Assembly (NCBI GenBank): GCA_016930855.1
Contig: JAFGFX010000055.1
Span: forward strand, 1-47,786
Source of the DNA: Sedimentisphaerales bacterium
GTDB lineage: Bacteria; Planctomycetota; Phycisphaerae; Sedimentisphaerales; SM23-30
Length of the DNA stretch: 47,786 bases
Reading direction: 5' to 3'
Below are positions 33,074 through 40,403 of the stretch, in pieces (the stretch's first letter is position 1; the number at the start of each line of letters is the position of its first letter). The notes beneath the pieces were generated by a model. The model did no database searches. It saw nothing but the letters and a program-made list of their open reading frames with translations, and was not told the origin of the DNA. Made by a program: the position numbers and the translations under genes.

Positions 33074-35023
33074 ATGGTACGCGTGATTTTACCCGATGAC
33101 TCTCAGTTGGAATTCGACAGGCCGGTAACGGGTCTGGAAGTAGCCGAGCGGATCGGTCCCCGCCTGGCCCGTCAGGCCCTGGCCGTCCGGCTCGACGGCG
33201 AGCTGCGTGATCTGGCAACCGTCATCGACGCCGACAGCCGCGTCCAGATCGTCACCCACCAGAGCGATCCGGAGGCGGCCCTCGATCTGCTGCGGCATAG
33301 CTGCGCCCACGTGATGGCCGAGGCGGTCTGTCGGCTCTTCCCCGAGGCCCAATTGGTCTACGGCCCGACCGTAGAAAATGGCTTCTACTACGATATCGAC
33401 CTGGACCGGCCCATCCGCCCGGAGGATTTCCCGGCCATCGAGGCCCAAATGGACCAGATCGTCCAGGCCGACGAGCCCTTTCGCCGCCGGGAGATGGACC
33501 GCCAGGCGGCCCTGGCAAAGCTCCGGGCCGAGGGCAATCGCTACAAGATCGACAATGCCGGACGGGCGGCCGGCGATACGCTGAGTTTCTACGTCACGGG
33601 GGCCGACCCGAACGGCCGGTTCGAGGATCTCTGCCGCGGGCCGCACCTGCCCAGCACCGGCCGGATCGGGGCCTTCAAGATCATGAGCATCGCCGGGGCC
33701 TACTATCGCGGCGATGCCCGCGAAAAGATGCTCCAGCGGGTCTACGGCACCGCCTTTCCGGATAAAAAGCAGCTTGCGGCCTACCTAAACCAGCTCGAGG
33801 AGGCCAAAAAACGCGACCACCGCGTCCTGGGCCGGCAGATGGACCTGTTCAGTTTCCAGGAGGAGGGGCCCGGATTCGCCTTTTTCCATCCCAAGGGGAT
33901 GATCATCTGGAACGAGATGGTGGATTACTGGCGCCAGGTCAATCGCCGGGCCGGCTACCAGGAGGTCCGCACCCCGATCATCCTCAACGAGCAACTCTGG
34001 CACCAGAGCGGCCACTGGGACAATTACAAGGAAAACATGTATTTTACCCGGATCGACGAGGTGGACTACGCCGTCAAGCCGATGAACTGCCCCGGCGGCT
34101 GCCTGATCTACAAAAATCGGCCCCATTCCTACCGGGAATTGCCGCTGCGGGTGGCTGAACTGGGGCTGGTCCACCGCCACGAGGCCAGCGGCGTCCTGCA
34201 CGGCCTGCTGCGGGTTCGCCAGTTCACTCAGGACGACGCCCACATCTACTGCAGGGCCGACCAGATCGAGTCCGAGGTCGTCGCGGTCATGGACCTCGCC
34301 TTCGAGATCTACCGGACCTTCGGCCTGACCGACATCCGCCTGGAACTCTCGACCATGCCTGAAAAGCATATCGGCACGGAAGACATCTGGAACCAGGCCA
34401 CCGACGCCTTGAAGGGGGCCCTGGAGCACAAGAAAATCGATTATGCCCTAAATCCCGGTGACGGCGCGTTTTACGGTCCAAAAATCGATTTTCACGTCCG
34501 CGACTGCATCGGCCGCTCCTGGCAGTTGGGCACCATCCAGCTGGATTTTTCCATGCCCGAGCGTTTCGACCTGACCTACGTTGACCGGGACAACAGCGAA
34601 AAGCGGCCCGTCATGATCCATCGGGCGATTTTGGGATCCCTGGAGCGGTTTCTGGGGATCCTGATCGAGCATTACGCCGGGGCCTTCCCCCTCTGGCTGG
34701 CCCCGGAACAGGTGCGGGTCATGCCCATCAGCGAAAAAACCAACGAATACGCCCGGCAGGTGCTGAACCGCTTGCAAGAGGCGAATTTGCGCTGTACTAT
34801 CGACCAGGCGGATGATAAAATCAACGCCAAGATAAAACGGGCCCATGACCAAAGGGTGCCCTACATGTTGATTGTGGGGCCGAGCGAGGCCCAATCCGAC
34901 ACGGTGACCGTCCGAACCCGCGGCCGCAAGGACCAACAGAAGTGGCCGGTCGGCCAATTTATCCAGATCGCCGCCCAGGATATTGCCCGGCGGAGGCTGG
35001 ATCGGGTCGATTCCGCCGGGTAA
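33074..35023 (+). CDS. thrS: Threonyl-tRNA synthetase
   Basis: 649 residues, the normal full length. It charges tRNA-Thr in the cytoplasm. Residues 1-62 are the TGS domain; the editing domain has HSCAHVMAEAV; the class II catalytic core has motif 2 around VHRHEASGVLHGLLRVRQFT, zinc ligands in MNCPGGCLIY and later H residues, and motif 3 RAILGSLERFLGILIE; the C-terminal 100 residues are the anticodon-binding domain (PLWLAPEQVRVMPIS). The ATG lacks a strong Shine-Dalgarno sequence. It is first in the classic thrS-infC-rpmI-rplT order. A serine (or other) tRNA synthetase is excluded by the TGS and editing domains. Confidence 0.96.
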   Translation: MVRVILPDDSQLEFDRPVTGLEVAERIGPRLARQALAVRLDGELRDLATVIDADSRVQIVTHQSDPEAALDLLRHSCAHVMAEAVCRLFPEAQLVYGPTVENGFYYDIDLDRPIRPEDFPAIEAQMDQIVQADEPFRRREMDRQAALAKLRAEGNRYKIDNAGRAAGDTLSFYVTGADPNGRFEDLCRGPHLPSTGRIGAFKIMSIAGAYYRGDAREKMLQRVYGTAFPDKKQLAAYLNQLEEAKKRDHRVLGRQMDLFSFQEEGPGFAFFHPKGMIIWNEMVDYWRQVNRRAGYQEVRTPIILNEQLWHQSGHWDNYKENMYFTRIDEVDYAVKPMNCPGGCLIYKNRPHSYRELPLRVAELGLVHRHEASGVLHGLLRVRQFTQDDAHIYCRADQIESEVVAVMDLAFEIYRTFGLTDIRLELSTMPEKHIGTEDIWNQATDALKGALEHKKIDYALNPGDGAFYGPKIDFHVRDCIGRSWQLGTIQLDFSMPERFDLTYVDRDNSEKRPVMIHRAILGSLERFLGILIEHYAGAFPLWLAPEQVRVMPISEKTNEYARQVLNRLQEANLRCTIDQADDKINAKIKRAHDQRVPYMLIVGPSEAQSDTVTVRTRGRKDQQKWPVGQFIQIAAQDIARRRLDRVDSAG

Positions 35024-35083
35024 CTTGGCACGGTGGATTGGGTTTTCGGTGTTTTTTGCCGGTAGAAAGGACGGTGGTGCTTC

Positions 35084-35677
35084 ATCGCCAAAGACTTAAG
35101 GCTGAATGAACAAATTCGGGTGCCTCAGGTTCGGGTCGTCGATCAGGACAACAACCAGGTCGGTATCATCAAAACCATCGAGGCCCTGGCAATGGCCCGG
35201 GAAGCGGGAATGGATCTGGTCGAGGTGGCTCCGAACGGCGCGCCTCCGGTTTGCCGCCTGATGGATTACGGCAAATGGAAGTACGACCAGAAGAAAAAGG
35301 CGCATAAGGCCAAGGTCAAGCAGCATCACGTGACCCTCAAGGAGATCCGGATGCGGCCCAAGACCGATGAGCACGATCGCCGGTTCAAGCTCAAGAAGGC
35401 GCGGCAGTTCCTGACCGAAGGCGACAAGGTGCAGTTCACGATGCTTTTTCGCGGGCGCGAAATGATGCATTTGGACCTGGCGATCGAGAAATTCAACGTC
35501 ATTGTCCAGGAACTCGGCGATGCCGGACGCCTCGAGGTCCCCCCGAAGAAGATGGGCCGCCGGATGACCATGGTTCTGGCCCCGGAAAAGCCGGAGGTGA
35601 AAAAACTCAAAGAGGAGGCCCCCGCCCCGGCGACCGGAACGGTAGCGCCGAATAACCTGAGCGGCGAACCTTCGTAA
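35084..35677 (+). CDS. infC: Translation initiation factor IF-3, apparently starting at an ATC codon
   Basis: 197 residues from ATC at 35084. IF-3 binds the 30S subunit and checks the start codon. The N-domain carries LRLNEQIRVPQVRVVD and GIIKTIEALAMAREAGMDLV, then CRLMDYGKWKYDQKKKAHK; the C-domain carries LKEIRMRPKTDEHD and FRGREMMHLDLA. The conserved residues AKDLRLNEQIR lie upstream of the first GTG (35120). Reading back, the only codons between the in-frame TAG (35063-35065) and this motif are AAA GGA CGG TGG TGC TTC ATC GCC, so no ATG, GTG or TTG exists. A rare start is known for infC elsewhere (ATT in Escherichia coli) and serves self-regulation. AAAGGA lies 12 bases before the ATC. A C-terminal proline/alanine tail follows the C-domain. 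Confidence 0.93.
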   Translation: MAKDLRLNEQIRVPQVRVVDQDNNQVGIIKTIEALAMAREAGMDLVEVAPNGAPPVCRLMDYGKWKYDQKKKAHKAKVKQHHVTLKEIRMRPKTDEHDRRFKLKKARQFLTEGDKVQFTMLFRGREMMHLDLAIEKFNVIVQELGDAGRLEVPPKKMGRRMTMVLAPEKPEVKKLKEEAPAPATGTVAPNNLSGEPS

Positions 35678-35819
35678 ACCGGTTTCCCCGGCCTGACCCG
35701 AAAGAACCGGACCGGACAGGCGCCAACCAGGCGCGGTCGGGCATCCGTGGGCGGATAATCGCCTCCGGGGCGAAGTGTGTTTTTTCTAACGTACTGGTAT
35801 CTAGAAAGTATAGACTCAT

Positions 35820-36017
35820 ATGCCGAAACAAAAGACCCATAAAGGATTGGCCAAGCGCGTCAAGGTGACCGGCACCGGCAAGGTGCTGCGCCGCCGGGCC
35901 GGCAGCGGCCATTTGATGAGCAGCAAGAGCGGAAAGCGCTGCCGGAACCTCCGCCAGACGACGGGGATGTCCCGCAGCTTGAACAACAAGACGATCGCGG
36001 CCCTCGCCGGCGGCTGA
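35820..36017 (+). CDS. rpmI: Ribosomal protein bL35
   Basis: 65 residues, normal length. The start [22 protein letters not shown] (positions 1-22, shown here only as a guide to the KTHKG...[11 protein letters not shown] pattern) and the basic [19 protein letters not shown] are diagnostic for this 50S subunit protein. It lies 142 bases after infC and 237 bases before rplT, wider spacing than usual for this operon. Confidence 0.95.
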   Translation: MPKQKTHKGLAKRVKVTGTGKVLRRRAGSGHLMSSKSGKRCRNLRQTTGMSRSLNNKTIAALAGG

Positions 36018-36035
36018 TCGGCCGGCCGGATGGCA

Positions 36036-36061
36036 CCCTGGGACCTTCGGAAAGGCCAGGG
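36036..36061 (+). ncRNA. Strong hairpin between rpmI and rplT (candidate L20 regulatory element)
   Basis: CCCTGG (36036-36041), a 2-base bulge GA, CCTT (36044-36047), loop CGGA, AAGG (36052-36055), CCAGGG (36056-36061): ten base pairs with one asymmetric bulge. It is 19 bases after the rpmI stop, at the start of a 237-base gap. In several bacteria L20 represses its own operon by binding structured mRNA near rpmI. The rest of the gap shows only short GC-rich inverted repeats. Confidence 0.4.
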
Positions 36062-36254
36062 CGTTCCGGCAGCATAATCGCCGGCGACCGGCGGTTCCCG
36101 TCGCGTGCGATTGACCGGACAGGATCGGTAACCGAACGCATAACCGACAGAATGCCTGCTTCTCGGTAAACAGCTACCGCCAGCGGGCGCAGCCAAGACC
36201 GCCCCCCTGCGGCAGAGCCGTAAGCGTTGGGCCGGCAAGGAAAGGAAAGCTGTC

Positions 36255-36620
36255 ATGCCCAGAGTACGGAAAGGCGCCGCCCGGCGCCAGGCCAAGAAAC
36301 GTCTCTTTAATCAAGTCAAGGGCTTTCGCGGTCCCCGCAGCAAGAACTGGCGCCTGGCCCAGGAGTCCCTGGTGCGGGCCCAGACCAACGCCACCCGGGA
36401 CCGCCGGCGAAAAAAACGGGATTTTCGCGGCCTGTGGATCCTCCGCATCGCCGCCGCCTGTCGCAGCCGGGGCATTCGCTACAGCCAGTTCATTCACGGC
36501 TTGAAGATGGCCCAGGTCGAGCTGAATCGCAAGATGCTTTCCGAGATGGCGATTCACGATCCGCAGGGATTCGACCAGGTGGTCGCCACGGCCCAGCAGG
36601 CGGTTGCCGCCGGCGCCTAA
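36255..36620 (+). CDS. rplT: Ribosomal protein bL20
   Basis: 121 residues, normal length. MPRVRKGAARRQAKKR, NQVKGFRGPRSKNWRLA and FRGLWILRIAAACRSRGIRYS are diagnostic. The protein is needed early in 50S assembly and in many bacteria also represses its operon. AAGGAAAGGA stands before the ATG. The TAA stop at 36618-36620 is part of the left terminal inverted repeat of the element at 36617-36778. Confidence 0.95.
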   Translation: MPRVRKGAARRQAKKRLFNQVKGFRGPRSKNWRLAQESLVRAQTNATRDRRRKKRDFRGLWILRIAAACRSRGIRYSQFIHGLKMAQVELNRKMLSEMAIHDPQGFDQVVATAQQAVAAGA

Positions 36621-36778
36621 GTGGAAACGCATAATGATTCGTTATGTCATTCCCGCGAAAGCGGGAATCCAGGATTCTTTTGGCGTAACACATGCCCACG
36701 CAAGCGTGGGCATGGCACCCGGCCTACACGCAGGTGCCATCGAGAGCGTTTTATGATTCTTTTTACGTTTCCACTTAG
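36617..36778. repeat. MITE-like element with 13-bp perfect terminal inverted repeats
   Basis: CTAAGTGGAAACG (36617-36629) is the exact reverse complement of CGTTTCCACTTAG (36766-36778). The 162-base element has no open frame. Inside are two perfect hairpins: TTCCCGC-GAAA-GCGGGAA (36651-36668) and ATGCCCACG-CAAG-CGTGGGCAT (about 36691-36712), then GGCACC/GGTGCC. The first hairpin resembles a very widespread REP-type sequence in many bacteria. The element occupies most of the rplT-pheS gap and its left end supplies the rplT stop codon. No clear target-site duplication was seen. Confidence 0.7.
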
Positions 36779-36817
36779 TCTCGCATGTTGTAGTGCTATC
36801 TGGCGGGGATGGGTCTC

Positions 36818-37819
36818 ATGAGCGACATATTGCACCAGTTCAAGCAGATGGGCAAGCAGGCCCTGGCGGATCTGGCCCGGGTCAAGAACAGCCAGGACCT
36901 GGAGTCGTTTCGCCTGCGCTACCTGAGTCGCAAGGGCGAGATCACCCGGCTGGTGGGCGGCCTGGGCAGCCTGCCCCAGGAGCTGCGGGCCGACGCCGGC
37001 AAGCTGGCCAACCAGCTCAAGCGGGAGGTGCAGGAGGCCTTCGGCAAGTTGCAGGCGGATCTCCAGCGCACCCAGGCGGTTTCGGATGCCCCCTTGTTCG
37101 ACGTGACCCTGCCGGGCCGGCCCTTTCGGCTGGCAGCGCGGCACGTGATCATGCAGACCATCGACGAGCTGGTGGAGATCTTCGGCCGGATGGGATTCGA
37201 GGTCGGCTACGGCCCGGAGATCGAGGACGAGTATCACAACTTCATCGCCCTGAACATCGATGAAAAGCATCCGGCCCGCGATCCGCTGGACAATTTCTAC
37301 GTCGACGAGCACACCCTGCTGCGCAGCCAGACCTCCACGATGCAGATCCGGGTCATGGAGACCCGCCGGCCCCCCATCCGGGTGGTCGCGCCGGGCCGGG
37401 TCTACCGGCCGGACAGCGTCGATGCGACCCACATGTACATGTTTTACCAGTTGGAGGCCCTGGCGGTCGACGAGGGGGTCACCATGGTCGATCTGAAGAC
37501 GACCATCGATCTGTTCATCCGGGCCTTCTTCGGCGAGCAGACGCACTGGCGGTTCCGGCCGAGCTTCTTTCCCTTCACCGAACCGAGCGGCGAGGTGGAT
37601 CTTCTCCTCAAGGACCGGCTCGGCAACGAGAGCTGGGTGGAGATGGGCGGCTGCGGCATGGTGGACCCCAACGTCTTCGAGGCCGTCGGCTACGATCCCG
37701 AGCGCTACACCGGCTGGGCCTTCGGCTTCGGCATCGAGCGGCTGGCCATGCGCAAGTTCGGGATCCCCGACATCCGCTGGTTCTTCGAAAACGACCTGCG
37801 CTTCCTCAAACAATTCTAA
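36818..37819 (+). CDS. pheS: Phenylalanyl-tRNA synthetase alpha subunit
   Basis: 333 residues from the ATG at 36818, which has GCGGGG 9 bases upstream. An ATG at 36809 sits directly on that sequence and is less likely. The N-terminal coiled-coil (about 1-85) binds tRNA-Phe; the class II core has RHVIMQTIDELVEIFGRMGF, FYVDEHTLLRSQTSTMQIR, RVYRPDSVDATHMYMFYQLE, RPSFFPFTEPSGEVD and GWAFGFGIERLAMRKFGIPD. PheS needs the PheT beta subunit to work as an alpha2-beta2 enzyme. PheT normally follows, but here the next gene is the convergent rseP, so pheT must be elsewhere. Confidence 0.95.
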   Translation: MSDILHQFKQMGKQALADLARVKNSQDLESFRLRYLSRKGEITRLVGGLGSLPQELRADAGKLANQLKREVQEAFGKLQADLQRTQAVSDAPLFDVTLPGRPFRLAARHVIMQTIDELVEIFGRMGFEVGYGPEIEDEYHNFIALNIDEKHPARDPLDNFYVDEHTLLRSQTSTMQIRVMETRRPPIRVVAPGRVYRPDSVDATHMYMFYQLEALAVDEGVTMVDLKTTIDLFIRAFFGEQTHWRFRPSFFPFTEPSGEVDLLLKDRLGNESWVEMGGCGMVDPNVFEAVGYDPERYTGWAFGFGIERLAMRKFGIPDIRWFFENDLRFLKQF

Positions 37820-37822
37820 GGG

Positions 37823-37927
37823 GTCGCTTGCCGCGACTGGCAATTCGCCGCGATCACCAGGAAGTTACGACGCTCCCGCTGGTCGCTGCCACTTGGCGAG
37901 AATCGCTCACCGCGACCGGCAAGCGAC
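37823..37927. repeat. 105-base imperfect inverted repeat between convergent pheS and rseP
   Basis: GTCGCTTGCCG (37823-37833) is the exact reverse complement of CGGCAAGCGAC (37917-37927). Further short complementary pieces lie inside (for example GGTCGC near 37881 with GCGACC near 37912). It begins 3 bases after the pheS stop. It could be a two-way terminator without T-runs or a decayed repeat element. The remaining 50 bases before the rseP stop show nothing notable. Confidence 0.55.
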
Positions 37928-37977
37928 ACCACATTATTTGTTGATTCAACCAACGTTTTCCGATGAGGGCCCGTGTT

Positions 37978-40188
37978 TTAGATCTGGCCGGTCACCACCT
38001 TGACGATGTCGTGGTAGGTGATCCAGGCGAACAGGCCCAGGATGAGCACCCAGCTGACCGTGGCGATAATGGACTGGGTCCGCAGCGACAGCGGCGAGCC
38101 CTTGATTTTCTCCACCACCAGCATGACGATCAATCCGCCGTCCAGGATGGGCAGCGGCAGGAAGTTGAACACGGCGATCGCCACGCTGATCATGGCGACG
38201 AAAAAGCAGTAGTAGGCGATCGAGCGTTCCTTGGCCACGCTGTAGCTCATCTTGAGGATGCCGACCGGCCCGCTGGCGGCCTTGATGGAGATGGTGCCCT
38301 TGATCATGCCGCGGATGAACAGATAGGTCTGGGCGATGAAGCTGTAGGTCATGTCGGCGCCCATCTCCAGGTTGTCCAGCCAGTGTTTGCCCTTGAAGGT
38401 CCGCTCCAGCGGCGCCAGCGGCAGCGCGGCGATCTGGCCGAGGTCCGGCCGATAGACAAAGCCGACCCAGTCCATCTCCTGCGGGACCGAGACGGTAAGG
38501 CTCCCGCTGGCTCCATCCGGCGCCTCATAGGCGATCGCCACGTCCTGGCCGCGTCGGGCGAGCAGGATCTCCAGCAGGTCGCGCCAGTTCGCCACGTCCT
38601 GGCCGGCCGCGGTGCGTATTAGAGCCCCCCGCGGCACCGGCAGCGGCTGATTGGAGCCCCAGCCGCCGCAATCGGCCACCACTGGATGGGCCAGGTCCTT
38701 GAGCAGGGCGACCCCGATCAGCGGCTTGACCTTCACGCGGGTCAGCTTTTGCCAGAGAGACAAGCTCGGGCGTTTGGCCGTCACCTCGAACCGCAGCGGC
38801 TCGCTGGCCTGCGGGCGCTGCACGACGATCTCTAGCGGCTTGCCTTCGTAGGCCTCGCAGTACTCCTGCATCTCGGCGTGGGTGGGATTGTTCAGGGTGC
38901 CGAACCGCAGGATGATGTCGTCCGGCAGGATGCCCGCTTTCTGGGCCGATCCGCCCTCGGTCACCTGCACGACACGCAGTCGGGGGGTCATGCCGAGTAT
39001 CCGTTCCCGTTGGCCTTCGCCCAGCGACAGCCGGGGCGCCAGTTCCATGGGGATCTCGACTTGCTGGTGTTCGACCTTGCCGTTGATGGTCCGGGCCAGG
39101 GTGCAGGAGATGGTTTCCGGGCAGACCACGCCCGCCTCCGGATAGAGGGCGTCCTCCAGCTCGTCGCCGCGGGTGATGGGCCGGTCCTGGATGGCGACAA
39201 TGGTATCGCCGGGGTCGAAGCCGACCTGCTTGAGTTCCTGGACGAACTGCTCGTTGGCGATGGTCGCGGGGATCGTCAGCGTGCTGGCCGGGCTGATCCC
39301 CAGCATCCGCACGCCCAGGCGATTCTGTTGGGGATCCTTGGGCATCTCCGGCTCGACGTGGAAGGTTTCGACGGAGCCGTCCGGATGGCGCACGGTGATC
39401 GGAATTTTTTGCCCCTCGTCGGCGAAGGCCGCCGCGATGGTGACGTTCATGAAGCTCAGATGCTCATCTTTGCCGTCGATGGCGATGATCTCGTCGCCGC
39501 CGCGGATGCCGGCCCGCTGCGCGGGCGAATCCGGCAGAACCCCTCCGACCACCGCCGGCGCCAGATCCAGTCCCCGGGCGAAAACGAACATGAAGACGAT
39601 GGCGGCGCAGACCACGTTCATGAACACGCCGGCCGAGATCACGATCACCCGCTGCCAGACGGTCTTGTTGCCGAAGGCGCGGGGATTGTCCGAGGGCTTG
39701 TCGGCGCCCATATCCTCCTGGCCGAGCATCTTCACGAAGCCGCCCAGGGGGATCAGGCACAATCGGTATTCGGTTTCCCCTTCCCGCACCGAGGCCATCG
39801 GCAGGAAAAACGACAGGGCGCCCTGGCCGTTGTTGCCGGGGATCAGACCGGGGAGCAGCCGGATGCGAAATCCCCCCTGGACCCGCCGGATGCCGATCAG
39901 GATCGGATTGATGCCGATGGAGAAGGCCTCCACCTCGATGCCAACGGCCTTGGCCGCGAAGAAGTGGCCCAGCTCATGCACGAAGATGACCATCCCGAAC
40001 CCCAGAAGCATCAGGGCGATATTTTTGGCCCGTTCGGGGTCCTGGGCCACAAACCAGCCCAGCGCCGCCAGGGCGAGCGACAGGATCAGCAGGGACTTGA
40101 GGGGATTGCCGGATCGCGCCGGCCCCGGCGATGAATCCTGTGGATCGGCGGCTGGCTGTTGGTCGGGTTTTTCCTGGTTTTCGCTCAT
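37978..40188 (-). CDS. rseP: Site-2 intramembrane metalloprotease RseP-type with several PDZ-like domains
   Basis: 736 residues, against about 450 for typical RseP. After a disordered N-terminus and a membrane segment, VIFVHELGHFFAAK carries the zinc site H71, E72, H75; the partner motif FNFLPLPILDGG (about 675-685) supplies the aspartate D683. Between membrane segments are PDZ-like stretches: VVGGVLPDSPAQRAGIRGGD (213-232), a second around FDPGDTIVAIQDRP (324-337), a third VTEGGSAQKAGILPDDII (409-426) and a possible fourth at 505-570. RseP cuts anti-sigma factors inside the membrane and clears signal peptides. The gene follows dxr on the same strand, a gene order seen in many bacteria. The window also holds a membrane-fused ECF sigma factor, a possible but unproven client. 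Confidence 0.9.
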   Translation of the reverse strand: MSENQEKPDQQPAADPQDSSPGPARSGNPLKSLLILSLALAALGWFVAQDPERAKNIALMLLGFGMVIFVHELGHFFAAKAVGIEVEAFSIGINPILIGIRRVQGGFRIRLLPGLIPGNNGQGALSFFLPMASVREGETEYRLCLIPLGGFVKMLGQEDMGADKPSDNPRAFGNKTVWQRVIVISAGVFMNVVCAAIVFMFVFARGLDLAPAVVGGVLPDSPAQRAGIRGGDEIIAIDGKDEHLSFMNVTIAAAFADEGQKIPITVRHPDGSVETFHVEPEMPKDPQQNRLGVRMLGISPASTLTIPATIANEQFVQELKQVGFDPGDTIVAIQDRPITRGDELEDALYPEAGVVCPETISCTLARTINGKVEHQQVEIPMELAPRLSLGEGQRERILGMTPRLRVVQVTEGGSAQKAGILPDDIILRFGTLNNPTHAEMQEYCEAYEGKPLEIVVQRPQASEPLRFEVTAKRPSLSLWQKLTRVKVKPLIGVALLKDLAHPVVADCGGWGSNQPLPVPRGALIRTAAGQDVANWRDLLEILLARRGQDVAIAYEAPDGASGSLTVSVPQEMDWVGFVYRPDLGQIAALPLAPLERTFKGKHWLDNLEMGADMTYSFIAQTYLFIRGMIKGTISIKAASGPVGILKMSYSVAKERSIAYYCFFVAMISVAIAVFNFLPLPILDGGLIVMLVVEKIKGSPLSLRTQSIIATVSWVLILGLFAWITYHDIVKVVTGQI

Positions 40189-40330
40189 GGAGTTTTCCTG
40201 GTCTACGGTTCAAGGCCCGTTTGGGCCGTTTTCAGCTTATTGGGCACCTACGGTCATCCGGTCCGTTTCCCCGCATCCGGCCCTCGTGACGTCGGCCCTA
40301 CTAACATCGGATCGATAGCGGCCGGCCATT

Positions 40331-40336
40331 ATTATA
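40331..40336 (-). promoter_or_regulatory. Perfect TATAAT -10 box upstream of rseP
   Basis: On the minus strand TATAAT is preceded directly by GTG. The nearest -35-like hexamer, TTGGCA, is only 13 bases away, so the promoter is incomplete by the usual rules. It would allow rseP to be transcribed apart from dxr, with a leader of about 137 bases. The 215-base dxr-rseP gap shows nothing else. Confidence 0.35.
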
Positions 40337-40403
40337 CACTCGAACAAACTGCCAATCCCGGCCGAATCCTGCGGGCTTGACGTCTCGGGGTGGCTGGCCA
40401 TTC

